This document shows, one piece after another, positions 15,496 through 24,725 of a DNA stretch of 64,000 nt. The position numbers and the translations under genes were made by a program. Under the pieces are notes generated by a model. The model worked only from the letters and a program-made list of their open reading frames with translations, had not been told where the DNA came from and searched no databases. How positions within the stretch are numbered: position 1 is the stretch's first letter; each line of letters begins with the position of its first letter. Source of the stretch: VFMC01 sp050248155 (lineage in GTDB: Bacteria > Actinomycetota > Acidimicrobiia > Acidimicrobiales > Ilumatobacteraceae); NCBI GenBank assembly GCA_050248155.1, contig JBFWSW010000001.1:170302-234301 (forward strand), written 5' to 3'.

Positions 15496-16722
15496 GTGTA
15501 CGACCCGATGATCTCGGCCCCGATGGAGGTCGAGCGCGAGCTCGACCATCGGACCTTCGGCATGCTGTCGACCTTTCCTCCGATGGCCTGTGGCATCGCG
15601 ACCTTCGCTGCGGCGCTCAGCGCGGGCCTCATCGCGCACGGGGCGACGGTCGACGTCGTGCGCTGCGGACCCGAGCAGGCGCTCGAGGATCCGCTGGTCG
15701 TGTGCTCGCTCGGTGACGGCTCGCCGTCTCGCCGCTCGGAGTGCATCGACGCCATCAACGCGACGGATGTGGCGATCGTCCAGCACGAGTACGGCATCTA
15801 CGGTGGCACGGACGGCCACGACGTGCTCGGCATGATGTCGGCGATGGTCGTCCCGGTGATCCTGGTCGCGCACACCGTGCTGAGCAGACCGTCCGCCGGT
15901 CAGCGATCCGTCCTCGAACGAGCATGCGCCCGAGCGGACACGGTCGTGGTGATGACGGGCACGGCACGCGACCGACTGGTGTCGCGGTTCGATGTCGACG
16001 CGGGCAAGGTGGTCGTGATCCCTCACGGCGCGACGACGCCACCGGCCACCACGGCGGTCGACACCGGTCACGGTGGCGACTGCTGGCCCGGCGTCGCTGA
16101 CGACGCACCGAGCGATCGCCCGCCGCGGGTGCTGACGTGGGGGTTGCTCGGGCCTGGCAAGGGCATCGAGTGGGCGATCGACGCGATCGCCGAGCTCGCC
16201 GAGCTCGATCCGCCCCCGACGTACCTGATCGCCGGGGCGACCCACCCGAAGGTCCGGCAGCGCAGCGGGGAGTCGTATCGCTCGATGCTCGTCGAGCGTG
16301 CCCGTCGCAGCGGGTCGGGATCGCGGATCAGCTTCGACGACGCCTATCGCGACCTCGGATCACTCGTCGACCTGATCCGTTCCGCCGACCTGGTCGTGCT
16401 GCCGTACGACTCGGACGACCAGGTGACGTCGGGCGTGCTCGTCGATGCCGTGGCGGCGGGCCGGCCCGTGGTGTCGACGACGTTTCCGCATGCGGTCGAG
16501 CTGCTGGCCAGCGGTGCCGGCATTGTCGTGCCGCAACGCGATGCCCACGCACTGGCGGCCGCGATCGGTTCGGTCCTCGGGAACCCCGAACGGGCACGGG
16601 CGATGGCGGCCGAGGCACGCCGCCTCGCTCCCGACCTGTCGTGGGCAGCAGTGGCGGCCCGCTACGACGCCCTCGGGGCCCGTCTCGTGCACCCGCTGGG
16701 CGGGCGACCGGTGTCGGCATGA
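15496..16722 (+). CDS. Glycosyltransferase, GT4-like
   Basis: 408 residues. The N-terminus FGMLSTFPPMACGIATFAAAL is the typical opening of GT4 proteins that act next to GH130 enzymes. DVAIVQHEYGIYGG and VILVAHTVL follow. The donor domain has VLTWGLLGPGKGIEWAIDAI and LVVLPYDSDDQVTSGVLVDAVAAGRPVVST, then RRLAPDLSW near the end. GTG 15496 has AGGAG 7 nt upstream; the in-frame ATG at 15403 lacks a ribosome site and would add 31 basic residues without homology. The stop overlaps the next start by 4 nt. The pair probably builds a polysaccharide or oligosaccharide with the neighbouring GH130 protein; the sugar is not predictable. Confidence 0.85.
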   Translation: MYDPMISAPMEVERELDHRTFGMLSTFPPMACGIATFAAALSAGLIAHGATVDVVRCGPEQALEDPLVVCSLGDGSPSRRSECIDAINATDVAIVQHEYGIYGGTDGHDVLGMMSAMVVPVILVAHTVLSRPSAGQRSVLERACARADTVVVMTGTARDRLVSRFDVDAGKVVVIPHGATTPPATTAVDTGHGGDCWPGVADDAPSDRPPRVLTWGLLGPGKGIEWAIDAIAELAELDPPPTYLIAGATHPKVRQRSGESYRSMLVERARRSGSGSRISFDDAYRDLGSLVDLIRSADLVVLPYDSDDQVTSGVLVDAVAAGRPVVSTTFPHAVELLASGAGIVVPQRDAHALAAAIGSVLGNPERARAMAAEARRLAPDLSWAAVAARYDALGARLVHPLGGRPVSA

Positions 16723-17768
16723 CTCGGCCACCAGTGGGGCCGCCGCCGATGCCATCGGCCGGACGTCCGACGCTGCCTGCGTGGGGTCACGTGCTGGCCA
16801 TGAGCGACGAGGTGGGGATCTTCGAGCACGCCGAGATGAGCATCCCTCGCCGTGACGAGGGATACTGCACCGACGACGTGGCCCGCTTGCTGATCGCCAT
16901 CGTTCGCGAGCCGGATGCGGGACGCGAGCTCGTCGAGCTGGAGAGGTCGTGCTTCCGGTTCCTCGTCGATGCTCAGGGCGTGACGGGGCGTGTTCGCAAT
17001 CGACGCCGAGCCGACGGTCGCTGGCGCGGTCGCCGCGGTGTCGACGACTGCTGGGGCCGAAGCGTGTGGGCGTTCGGCTCCACTGCTCACCTGGCGACGG
17101 AGCAGTCGATGCGGGACAGTGCGGTCTCGTACTTCCGGCGCGCCGTCGGGCAGCGGTCCCCGCATCGCCGGTCGATGGCGTTCGCCGCGGTCGGGGCGGC
17201 CGAACTGCTCGCCGTCGTGCCGCGGCACGCGGCGGCGCGACAGATCCTTGCCGACGCCGTCGTCACGATCGGCCCGATCCCGGATGACCCGCAGTGGCCA
17301 TGGCCGGAAGAGCGGCTCACCTACGCCAACGCGGCGATCGCCGAGGCGTTGATCGTGGCCGGTCACCTGTTGCAGCGGGACGACACTCTTGCCGCCGGGT
17401 TGACTGCCCTGCGGTGGCTGCTCGACCGACAGACCGTCGACGGCCACCTGTCACCGGTGCCGGTCGCCGGTGCGGGTCCGGCCGATCGGGCGCCTCGCTT
17501 CGATCAGCAACCGATCGAGGTTGCGGCGCTGGCCGACGCGTGCGCGCGGGCGCACGCGGTGACGGGCGACTCCGAATGGCGACACGGGCTGAACCTCGCC
17601 ATCGACTGGTTCGGCGGCGCCAACGACCTGGGTGTGTCGATGTGCGATCCGGTCACCGGAGGCGGCTTCGACGGGCTCACGCCCACCGGCCCGAACCTCA
17701 ACCAGGGCGCCGAGTCGACGCTGGCGTTGATCACGACGATGCAACACCGCTCCCGGGCCGAGCTCTGA
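16719..17768 (+). CDS. Alpha/alpha-barrel glycosidase-like protein of the glycosyltransferase cluster
   Basis: 349 residues, soluble, no signal peptide. It has repeated helical segments with conserved aromatic and acidic residues (EGYCTDDVARLLIAI, GVDDCWGRSVWAFGS, WPWPEERLTYANAAIAEALI, FDQQPIEVAALADACARAH, NQGAESTLALITTMQ). This is the pattern of a six-hairpin/alpha-alpha toroid glycosidase. Homologues are usually annotated only as 'glycosyl transferase' or 'glycosidase', next to GT4 and GH130 genes as here. Conserved acids such as D55-D56 and E near 335 could be catalytic. ATG 16719 overlaps the upstream stop. Its 3' end overlaps the convergent GH130 gene by 38 bp. Confidence 0.7.
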   Translation: MTRPPVGPPPMPSAGRPTLPAWGHVLAMSDEVGIFEHAEMSIPRRDEGYCTDDVARLLIAIVREPDAGRELVELERSCFRFLVDAQGVTGRVRNRRRADGRWRGRRGVDDCWGRSVWAFGSTAHLATEQSMRDSAVSYFRRAVGQRSPHRRSMAFAAVGAAELLAVVPRHAAARQILADAVVTIGPIPDDPQWPWPEERLTYANAAIAEALIVAGHLLQRDDTLAAGLTALRWLLDRQTVDGHLSPVPVAGAGPADRAPRFDQQPIEVAALADACARAHAVTGDSEWRHGLNLAIDWFGGANDLGVSMCDPVTGGGFDGLTPTGPNLNQGAESTLALITTMQHRSRAEL

Positions 17769-19272
17769 CCGACGACGTCCTCCGATCCGTCAGCTTGGTC
17801 AGCAAGGCTTCCAGGGAGATCGTCGCGACGCCGGCACCGACATCGGCGAACCCGTACGGCAGGATCACGTGGTCTCGGTGGATCATGCTGCCGCACGAGT
17901 AGACGACGTTCGGCACGTATCCCTCGCGCTCGTCGGCGTTCGGGCTGAGCAGCGGCTCGTCGAGGTGGCCCACGACGCGAGTCGGGTCGTCGAGGTCGAG
18001 CAGCAGCGCGCCGAGCGAGTACCGCCGGAGCGGGCCGACGCCATGGGTGATCACCAGCCAGCCGGCCTCGGTCTCGAGCGGAGAACCGCAGTTCCCGAGT
18101 TGCATCAGCTCCCACGGCCGCTCGGGTTGCTGCACCACGGTCGAGTCGTTCCACACTCGGACGTCATCGGACATCATCAGGAAGTTGCTCACGTTGTCGT
18201 GCCGACCCAGCGCGGCGTACCGTCCGTCGATCCGCCGGGGGAAGATCGCGATGCCCTTGTTGCGGGCAGCCCTGCCGCCCAGGGTGCTCACCTGGAACTC
18301 GGTGAAGTCACGGGTCTCGAGGAGCTGCGGCAGGATCTGGTGACCGTCGAATCCCGTGTAGGTCGCGTAGAACGTCACCGCGCCGTCGTCGTCGACGAAG
18401 CGGACGAAGCGCGCATCCTCCATCCCGTGGCTCTCGGCCGGGCCTCTCGGGAACAGCACCCGCTCGGAGATGTCGAGCGACACCGGGAACGAGACGTGGT
18501 AGCTCGACGAGGCCAGCCAGTGCACGAGCCGGGTCGTCTCCCCCGAGATCGATCGTTCGACCCCTTCGCGTTCGAGCAGCCCCGTCGCTGCCTCGACGTC
18601 CGCGATCGTGAACCGATCCGGCAGTCGAGCGAGCACACGTGCGGCGACGTCGTTGAGCATCCCGAGGTCGGACAGCTTGGCGGTGAACAACGATGTGTCG
18701 AGCTCGGCCGGACGCGGGTCGCCCGTCACTGCGAACGGGCTCGGCGGGTCGAGCCGAACCGAACCGTCCGCACCGACCACCCCGGAGCGGAACTCGATCG
18801 ACGACGTGTGTCCCTCGCCGACCGCTCGCAGGCTCACCACGACCCGAACGTCGCCGTCTCCCACGTCGGACTGATCGGGGGCGAGCACGATCGACGGGTT
18901 GCCGAGGGCTGCCGCCTCGATCGAGTACTCGTGCGTGAAGTAGGCACCGATCAGCTGGCGCCGATCGCCGGTCAGTGCGATCGGGCTCGGGCCGGACGCC
19001 TCCATCTGGTCGAGGTGCGCAGCGACGACCCCGAAGCTCGCCTCGAAGATGGCCTCGAGATCGCGGTGCCGGGTGTCGAACAGCCGCCTCGCATCGTCGA
19101 GGGTCGTCCCCACGTCGTCGTCCGACATCGCCAGCAGCCGTGTCAGAACGGCGTCCATGCGAGTCGAGCCGTCCGCGTAGATCTCCTCCCGAGGGACGAA
19201 CGACTTGGTGATCACCCGGCGAGGATCGGGAACGAGCCGGACGGATTCGCAGCGCGTCACCCGCAGCTCCAT
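17731..19272 (-). CDS. GH130-family glycoside phosphorylase/hydrolase
   Basis: 513 residues. GH130 enzymes act on beta-mannosides, mostly as phosphorylases. The C-terminal five-bladed propeller (~190-500) contains HGMEDARFVRFVDDDGAVTF, the family's G-x-E-D-A/P-R motif. GRHDNVSNFLMMSDDVRVW, QLGNCGSPLETEAGWLVITHG, RVVGHLDEPLLSP and VVYSCGSMIHRDHVILPYG follow. The N-terminal ~180 residues (FVPREEIYADGSTRMDAVLTRLLAM...) are helical and typical of the longer actinobacterial/rhizobial GH130 group found next to GT4 genes. ATG 19272 is preferred to upstream in-frame starts, which add a basic, non-conserved tail. Substrate and phosphorolysis against hydrolysis are not resolved. Confidence 0.82.
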   Translation of the reverse strand: MELRVTRCESVRLVPDPRRVITKSFVPREEIYADGSTRMDAVLTRLLAMSDDDVGTTLDDARRLFDTRHRDLEAIFEASFGVVAAHLDQMEASGPSPIALTGDRRQLIGAYFTHEYSIEAAALGNPSIVLAPDQSDVGDGDVRVVVSLRAVGEGHTSSIEFRSGVVGADGSVRLDPPSPFAVTGDPRPAELDTSLFTAKLSDLGMLNDVAARVLARLPDRFTIADVEAATGLLEREGVERSISGETTRLVHWLASSSYHVSFPVSLDISERVLFPRGPAESHGMEDARFVRFVDDDGAVTFYATYTGFDGHQILPQLLETRDFTEFQVSTLGGRAARNKGIAIFPRRIDGRYAALGRHDNVSNFLMMSDDVRVWNDSTVVQQPERPWELMQLGNCGSPLETEAGWLVITHGVGPLRRYSLGALLLDLDDPTRVVGHLDEPLLSPNADEREGYVPNVVYSCGSMIHRDHVILPYGFADVGAGVATISLEALLTKLTDRRTSSVRARPGSGVASS

Positions 19273-19433
19273 GTGAATCCTGGCTCTCGTGTCGGTCGAT
19301 GCCGACCCGAGCGGTCGGCGGTGCGGCAACCGTACCGGCTGCAGCACGGCCACGGGGGTATGCTCGTCCTGCTCGGCACGAGTCGGCTCGAGTGGGCACG
19401 ACTGCGGACCGGCAGCCTCGAGCTCGACGGACC

Positions 19434-20480
19434 ATGCGCATCTTCCACTGCGATCGCTGCGGCGCAGCTGTGTCGTTTTCTGCCCAGCGATGCAGTGCGT
19501 GCGGTGCCCTGCTCGCCTACGTCAGCGACGCACGAGCGATCCGGGTGCTGCTCGAGACCCCCGATCCAGTCACCTACGAGGTCGCCGGCTCTGCTGGGAC
19601 AGTGTGGCGTTGCCTCAACACGGCCTGGGGCTGCAACTGGGTGACGCCGGCCGAGTCGGGAAGCGAGTGGTGCAGGTCGTGCCGTCTGACCAGAGGGCGC
19701 CCCGACACCGAGCACCCCGAGGCGGTCGAGGCGTGGAGGGTCGCCGAGGCGGCCAAGCGACGATTGCTGCATCAGCTCGACGGGCTGTCGCTTCCGGTCG
19801 AGCCGCGCTCGGCGTCCGTTCCCGACGGCTTGGCGTTCGACCTCGTCTACCTTCCCGGTGAGGGCGGCATCACCGGTCACCTCGACGGCGTCGTGACGCT
19901 CGACCTGGCCGAGGTGGACGATCGTCACCGCGACGACCTCCGTCGGCGGTTCGACGAGCCGTTCCGAACGGTGATCGGCCACCTTCGTCACGAGGTGGGC
20001 CACTACTTCTGGGGACGCCTGGTCGCCCGGACCGACGACCTCGACGCCTTCCGGCGCCTGTTCGGCGACGAGTCCGCTGACTACCGGACGGCCATCGAGC
20101 AGTACTACCGCGGGGCCACCGGCACGTGGGACGACTCGCGCTTCGTGAGCCCGTACGCCGCCTCCCATCCACTCGAGGACTGGGCCGAGACCTTCGCCCA
20201 CTACCTCCACATCGTCGATGCCACCGACACTGCGATCGGACACGGCCTCGTCCCCGAGCCCGACCCCGCGGTCTCCTCGCAGGAGGTTGGCCCGGGCATC
20301 GACCCGCTGCTTCGTGTCTGGCGCCCGATCAACGCTGCGTTGGGGGCGATCGCCGACTCTCTGGGGGCGACGGCGCTCTATCCGTTCGACCCCACTGGAG
20401 CAGTCGTCGGAAAGCTCGCCTTCGTCCACCGACAGGTGGCGGCGTGCGCGACCCGCGAACCGGGCCGGCCGGTGGCCTGA
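19434..20480 (+). CDS. Putative zinc-binding metallopeptidase with N-terminal zinc ribbon
   Basis: 348 residues. The N-terminal ribbon is CDRCGAAVSFSAQRCSACG (residues 6-24), with a second Cys set in RCLNTAWGCNW and WCRSC (~62-85). The middle domain has the zincin motif RHEVGHYFWGRL (HExxH, near residue 186), and downstream LEDWAETFAHYLHI supplies a third zinc ligand Glu. This combination fits the 'putative zinc-binding metallo-peptidase' family (PF15887). There is no signal peptide, so it is probably intracellular. It is divergent from the GH130 gene and followed by the betaine importer genes on the same strand after 90 bp. Substrate unknown. Confidence 0.8.
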   Translation: MRIFHCDRCGAAVSFSAQRCSACGALLAYVSDARAIRVLLETPDPVTYEVAGSAGTVWRCLNTAWGCNWVTPAESGSEWCRSCRLTRGRPDTEHPEAVEAWRVAEAAKRRLLHQLDGLSLPVEPRSASVPDGLAFDLVYLPGEGGITGHLDGVVTLDLAEVDDRHRDDLRRRFDEPFRTVIGHLRHEVGHYFWGRLVARTDDLDAFRRLFGDESADYRTAIEQYYRGATGTWDDSRFVSPYAASHPLEDWAETFAHYLHIVDATDTAIGHGLVPEPDPAVSSQEVGPGIDPLLRVWRPINAALGAIADSLGATALYPFDPTGAVVGKLAFVHRQVAACATREPGRPVA

Positions 20481-20570
20481 ACGTCGAGTCAGGGTTCGAC
20501 GCGGGCGTCTAAGCTGCGGGTTCCGGGGCGCGGTGCCCGGAGCAGCTGCCGGGCAGGGTATGGAGGTTCT

Positions 20571-21593
20571 GTGTCGGATCCGATGATCTCGGTACGAGGT
20601 CTGTGGAAGGTCTACGGCCATCGCGCCGAGCGCATCGTCGGCTCGCCCCTCGCCGACCTGCCGCGCAACGAGCTCGAGGCCCAGACGGGATGTGTCGTGG
20701 CGATGCGCGACATCGACCTCGATGTCGCACCCGGCGAGGTGTTCGTCGTCATGGGCCTCTCGGGGAGCGGCAAGTCGACGCTCGTGCGCTGCCTCACCCG
20801 GCTGATCGAGCCCACCGCCGGCACGGTGCGCATCCACGGCACCGACGTCACGGCGGCCAACGACGCACAGCTCCTCCAGGTGCGCCGGCACACGGTGTCC
20901 ATGGTGTTTCAGCACTTCGGTCTGCTGCCGCACCGCACACTCATCGACAACGTCGCGTTCGGGCTCGAGATCCGTGGCACCGACCGCAAGGTGCGCCGCG
21001 ACCGCGCCGCGCAGGTGCTCGAGCTCGTCGGCCTCCACGGGATGGGGGAGTACAAGCCGCACCAGCTGAGCGGCGGCCAGCAGCAACGCGTCGGGCTGGC
21101 GCGCGCGCTTGCCACCGGACCGGACGTGTTGCTGTTCGACGAGCCGTTCTCCGCGCTCGACCCGCTCATCCGTCGCGAGATGCAGGACGAGGTCATCCGC
21201 CTGCGCAGCGAGGTGCGCACCACGATGGTGTTCATCACGCACGACCTCTCAGAGGCGTTGCGGCTGGGCGACCGGATCGCGATCATGCGCGACGGCAGAT
21301 TCGTGCAGGTGGGCACGCCCGCCGAGGTCGTGCTGGAACCGGCCGACGATTACGTGCGCAACTTCGTCCGCGACGTCCCACGCTCGCACGTCGTGCCGGT
21401 CGACGCGGTGATGGGCGAGCTCGGGACCGGCCCCTTCGCCGGCGACGTCCCGCAGACCACGAAGGTGCGTGACGTCGTGTCGCTGGTGGCCCGCAGCGAG
21501 CTGCCGGTTCGAGTGATCGACCATGCAGGCGCGGGCATCGGCTCGATCGACCGCGTCGGCGTGCTCTCGGTCATCGACAACGAGGCGATCTGA
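20571..21593 (+). CDS. proV: Glycine betaine/proline betaine ABC importer ATPase (ProV/OpuAA-like)
   Basis: 340 residues. It energises uptake of quaternary ammonium compounds. Walker A is GLSGSGKST near residue 65, followed by QHFGLLPHRT, the ABC signature LSGGQQQRVGLARAL, and Walker B VLLFDEPFSALDP. The N-terminus with VYGHRAERIVGSPLADLPR is typical of the ProV subgroup. ProV of enteric bacteria is ~400 residues with two CBS modules; here only ~75 residues follow the ATPase core, so the osmosensing CBS pair is reduced to one or lost. That favours a nutrient role over an osmotic one. GTG 20571 has GGAGG 5 nt upstream. The permease gene starts 3 nt after the stop. Confidence 0.88.
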   Translation: MSDPMISVRGLWKVYGHRAERIVGSPLADLPRNELEAQTGCVVAMRDIDLDVAPGEVFVVMGLSGSGKSTLVRCLTRLIEPTAGTVRIHGTDVTAANDAQLLQVRRHTVSMVFQHFGLLPHRTLIDNVAFGLEIRGTDRKVRRDRAAQVLELVGLHGMGEYKPHQLSGGQQQRVGLARALATGPDVLLFDEPFSALDPLIRREMQDEVIRLRSEVRTTMVFITHDLSEALRLGDRIAIMRDGRFVQVGTPAEVVLEPADDYVRNFVRDVPRSHVVPVDAVMGELGTGPFAGDVPQTTKVRDVVSLVARSELPVRVIDHAGAGIGSIDRVGVLSVIDNEAI

Positions 21594-21595
21594 CC

Positions 21596-23608
21596 GTGGC
21601 CACTGCGGCCGCCGCACCACCAGCGACCTCGTACGCCCACCGTCGACCGTGGCCGAGGTGGGTCGTTCCTGCAGTCGTCATCGGCGCGGCCTTCATCATC
21701 GCGGTGGCGGTGTCGCCCGACGTGCCCTCGTGGCTCGACATCGGACTGCAGAAGTGGGCGCGCGATCGCTACATGTGGACCGTCCAGAACAACGGGACGA
21801 ACTGGATCTTCACGAAGTTCTTCAACCCCGTCACCGACGCGCTCGACGCCACCGTGCGCGCCACGCTGTGGACGCTCGAACACGTCCGTTGGCCAGGCGT
21901 GCTGGCCATCGTCGCAGCGGTCGGCTGGCGCACCTGCGGAGCCCGCGCCGCGGTCGCCGGTGCCGTCGCGATGCTCGGCGTCGGCGTGCTCGGTGTGTGG
22001 GATCCGGCGATGGTGACGCTGTCGATCATGATCGTCGCGGTCGTCATCTCGCTGTGCATCGGCGTGCCGCTCGGCATCTGGGCGGCACGATCACCGCTCG
22101 TCGAGCGGGTCCTGAGGCCGTTCCTCGACTCGGCACAGGTGATGCCGGTCTTCGTCTACCTCATCCCGATCACGGTGTTCTTCACCATCAAGTACCCGCC
22201 CGCCGTCGTCGCGACCGTCGTCTACGCCGTGCCCCCGGCCGTGCGCCTGACCACGCTCGGGCTCCGCAACGTGCCGGTGGTGATCGACGAGGTCGGTCAC
22301 TCGTTCGGCTGCACGTCCTGGCAGCAGCTCGTCAAGGTCCAACTGCCGATGGCGCGGCGCACCATCCTGCTCGGGCTCAACCAGGTCATCATGATGGCGT
22401 TCGGCGTCGTCGTCATCGCGTCGTTGCTCGGGGCACCCGACCTCGGCAACCGCGTGCTCGGTGGCTTGCAGAAGAACGACGTGGGCGCCGCGTTCGTGCC
22501 TGGTTTCGGGATCGTCCTGCTGGCCATCGCGCTGGACCGTGTGTCGACCGGCGAGCGCCGCACCACCGGCCGGCCGCCGATCGTCCGCCTGCCACCCGTC
22601 GGGCGCCGAACGGCCGCATCGATCGCCATCGGTGCCGTGGTCGTCACGTGCGCGATCGCCATCGCGTTCGACATCACCGACTTCCCATCCTGGTTGACGG
22701 TCGACATCAGCGGCTCGGTCAACGACGCCGTGCGATGGGTGCAGGACAACCTGCGCAACGACGTCCCTGTCATCGGTGGGACGCAGTCGATCAACGACTT
22801 CCTCGTCCGCGACGTGCTCGAGCCGATGCGTCGGTTCCTCGTGTGGCTGCCCTGGTTGGTGGTGGTCGTCGCGATCGGCGCGATCGCGTGGCTGAGCCGT
22901 GGCTGGCGGCTCGCGCTGGGGTGCGCAGGGTGTCTCGTCGCGATCGGCGCGATGGGCAGCATCCCGGGCGGCACCGGCCGCACCGAGATGTGGGACCTGG
23001 CGATGAACACCTTGAGCCAGGTGCTGGTCGCCCTCGTGATCAGCGTCGCCATCGCGCTCCCGCTCGGCGTGTGGGCCGGGCGCTCCGACCGAGCACAGGC
23101 CGTCATGCGCCCGTTCCTCGACGTCGCGCAGGTGATGCCCGCGTTCGTCTATCTCATCCCGGTGCTCTTCCTGTTCGGCATCGGACGCGGTGCCGGCGTC
23201 GTCGCGTCGGTCATCTATGCGATCCCGCCGTGCATCCGCCTCACCAGCCTCGGCATGCGCGAGGTGGCGTACACGCCACGTGAAGCAGCGATCTCCTTCG
23301 GTGCCACGAAGCGACAGGAGATGGTGAAGGTGCAGCTCCCGTTGGCGCTCCGCTCGATACTGCTCGGTGTCAACCAGACGATCCTGATGGTGCTCGCGAC
23401 CGTCATCATCGCCGCGCTCATCGGAGGCGGTGCGCTCGGCCTGGTCGCCTACGAAGCGTTCGCGAAGCCGATCCAGAAGATCGGCCAGGGCGTCGCCGGT
23501 GGGCTGAGTATCGTGTTCCTGGCGATCGTGCTCGACCGGATCACGCAGGCGTGGGGGACCCGTCCCGAACAACCCACACGCACCCCACGTCTCCGCAAGA
23601 CCCAATGA
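21596..23608 (+). CDS. proW: Glycine betaine ABC importer permease, tandem-duplicated (two ProW domains in one chain)
   Basis: 670 residues, about twice the usual ProW length. Two homologous permease halves are joined. Half 1 (~1-310) has SLCIGVPLGIWAARSPLVER, AQVMPVFVYLIPITVFFTIK and the EAA-like loop HSFGCTSWQQLVKVQLPMAR. Half 2 (~335-670) has IALPLGVWAGRSDRAQAV, AQVMPAFVYLIPVLFLFGIG and ISFGATKRQEMVKVQLPLAL. Each half also has a preceding amphipathic/TM segment. A fused permease would act as the pseudo-dimer that is normally a homodimer. GTG 21596 follows the ATPase stop by 2 nt. The binding-protein gene is 34 bp downstream, completing an importer operon that probably supplies betaine to the demethylation enzymes. 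Confidence 0.88.
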   Translation: MATAAAAPPATSYAHRRPWPRWVVPAVVIGAAFIIAVAVSPDVPSWLDIGLQKWARDRYMWTVQNNGTNWIFTKFFNPVTDALDATVRATLWTLEHVRWPGVLAIVAAVGWRTCGARAAVAGAVAMLGVGVLGVWDPAMVTLSIMIVAVVISLCIGVPLGIWAARSPLVERVLRPFLDSAQVMPVFVYLIPITVFFTIKYPPAVVATVVYAVPPAVRLTTLGLRNVPVVIDEVGHSFGCTSWQQLVKVQLPMARRTILLGLNQVIMMAFGVVVIASLLGAPDLGNRVLGGLQKNDVGAAFVPGFGIVLLAIALDRVSTGERRTTGRPPIVRLPPVGRRTAASIAIGAVVVTCAIAIAFDITDFPSWLTVDISGSVNDAVRWVQDNLRNDVPVIGGTQSINDFLVRDVLEPMRRFLVWLPWLVVVVAIGAIAWLSRGWRLALGCAGCLVAIGAMGSIPGGTGRTEMWDLAMNTLSQVLVALVISVAIALPLGVWAGRSDRAQAVMRPFLDVAQVMPAFVYLIPVLFLFGIGRGAGVVASVIYAIPPCIRLTSLGMREVAYTPREAAISFGATKRQEMVKVQLPLALRSILLGVNQTILMVLATVIIAALIGGGALGLVAYEAFAKPIQKIGQGVAGGLSIVFLAIVLDRITQAWGTRPEQPTRTPRLRKTQ

Positions 23609-23642
23609 GCCAGCATCGTCCATCCATCACAAGGGGGAGTAC

Positions 23643-24698
23643 ATGAAGAGCATCCGTCGAAGGGTGAGGTTCACCGCGGTGGGCCTCGTCGCCCTCGGCC
23701 TCGTTGCGTCCGCATGCGGCGGCGACGATGACGACGACGCGGCGAGCACCACGCAACCCGCGGCCGTCACCACCGCTGCGGGCGGCACCGACACCACCGC
23801 GGCCTCCGGGGGCAGCACGCCCACCGGCAGCGGCGCCGGCATCGTCCTCGCGGTCAACCCGTGGACCGGTTCGGCCGTGAACGCGAACGTGGCCAAGGTC
23901 GTCCTCGAGACCCAGCTCGGCACGCCGACCGAGCTCATCGACATCGACGAGAACGCCACCTGGGTCGGCATGGACGCCGGCGAGATCGACGCCACGCTCG
24001 AGGTGTGGCCGTCGGGCCACGCGGCCGACTACGACACCTACGTGACGGGCAAGCAGTCGGTGGTCGACCTCGGTCTGCTCGGACCGTCGGCCAAGATCGG
24101 CTGGTACGTGCCGACCTTCGTGGTCGACGAGCATCCCGAGCTCGCCACCTGGGAAGGGTTCAAGGATCCCGAGCTGGCGAAGCTCTTCGCGACCGCCGAG
24201 AGCGGCGATCTCGGCCAGTTCTTGATGGGCGATCCGAGCTACGTCACCTTCGACGAGCAGATCATCGCCAACCTGGGACTGCCCCTGAAGTACGTCGTGG
24301 CCGGTTCCGAGGCGGCGCTCATCACCGCGATCAACGCCGCCGTGGCCGACCAGAAGCCGTTGCTGCTGCAGTTCTGGCAGCCCCACTGGCTGCAGTCGAA
24401 GGTCGCCCTCACCGAGGTGAAGCTTCCCGAGGTCACGGACGAGTGCCTCGCGTCGGCGGCCGCGGCCGACGGTGCGTACGCGTGCGACTACGCACCCGAT
24501 CCGCTGTACAAGGCAGCGTCGGCCGGACTCGAGGCCAAGAACGCCACGGCCTTCAACTTCCTGAAGAAGTTCGAGCTGACCACCGAGCAGCAGAACGAGA
24601 TCGCGGCGATGATCGACAGCGACGGCATGGCGCCCGCCGATGCGGCAGCGCAATGGGTCGCGGCCAACCCCGACGTGGTGGAGGGCTGGCTGGGCTGA
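23643..24698 (+). CDS. proX: Glycine betaine-binding lipoprotein (ProX/OpuAC-like)
   Basis: 351 residues. An N-terminal lipoprotein signal has lipobox LVASAC (Cys ~26), followed by GGDDDDD and a Thr/Ser/Gly-rich linker to ~60. The OpuAC domain follows: GIVLAVNPWTGSAVNANVAK, ENATWVGMDAGEIDATLEVW and LLLQFWQPHWLQSKVALTEV, with the Trp/Tyr residues expected to form the aromatic cage for a quaternary ammonium. ATG 23643 is preceded by GGGGGAG. It is the third gene of the proVWX-like operon and is followed by a GC-rich hairpin that may terminate it. Confidence 0.88.
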   Translation: MKSIRRRVRFTAVGLVALGLVASACGGDDDDDAASTTQPAAVTTAAGGTDTTAASGGSTPTGSGAGIVLAVNPWTGSAVNANVAKVVLETQLGTPTELIDIDENATWVGMDAGEIDATLEVWPSGHAADYDTYVTGKQSVVDLGLLGPSAKIGWYVPTFVVDEHPELATWEGFKDPELAKLFATAESGDLGQFLMGDPSYVTFDEQIIANLGLPLKYVVAGSEAALITAINAAVADQKPLLLQFWQPHWLQSKVALTEVKLPEVTDECLASAAAADGAYACDYAPDPLYKAASAGLEAKNATAFNFLKKFELTTEQQNEIAAMIDSDGMAPADAAAQWVAANPDVVEGWLG

Positions 24699-24700
24699 CG

Positions 24701-24716
24701 CCCGCCTCAGGGCGGG
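24701..24716 (+). terminator. GC-rich hairpin after the betaine importer operon
   Basis: CCCGCC (24701-24706), loop TCAG, GGCGGG (24711-24716) starts 2 nt after the proX stop and lies between convergent genes. No T-run follows, as is common in high-GC actinobacteria. The hairpin is seen directly; terminator function is inferred. Confidence 0.4.
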
Positions 24717-24725
24717 GTCGGGGCT

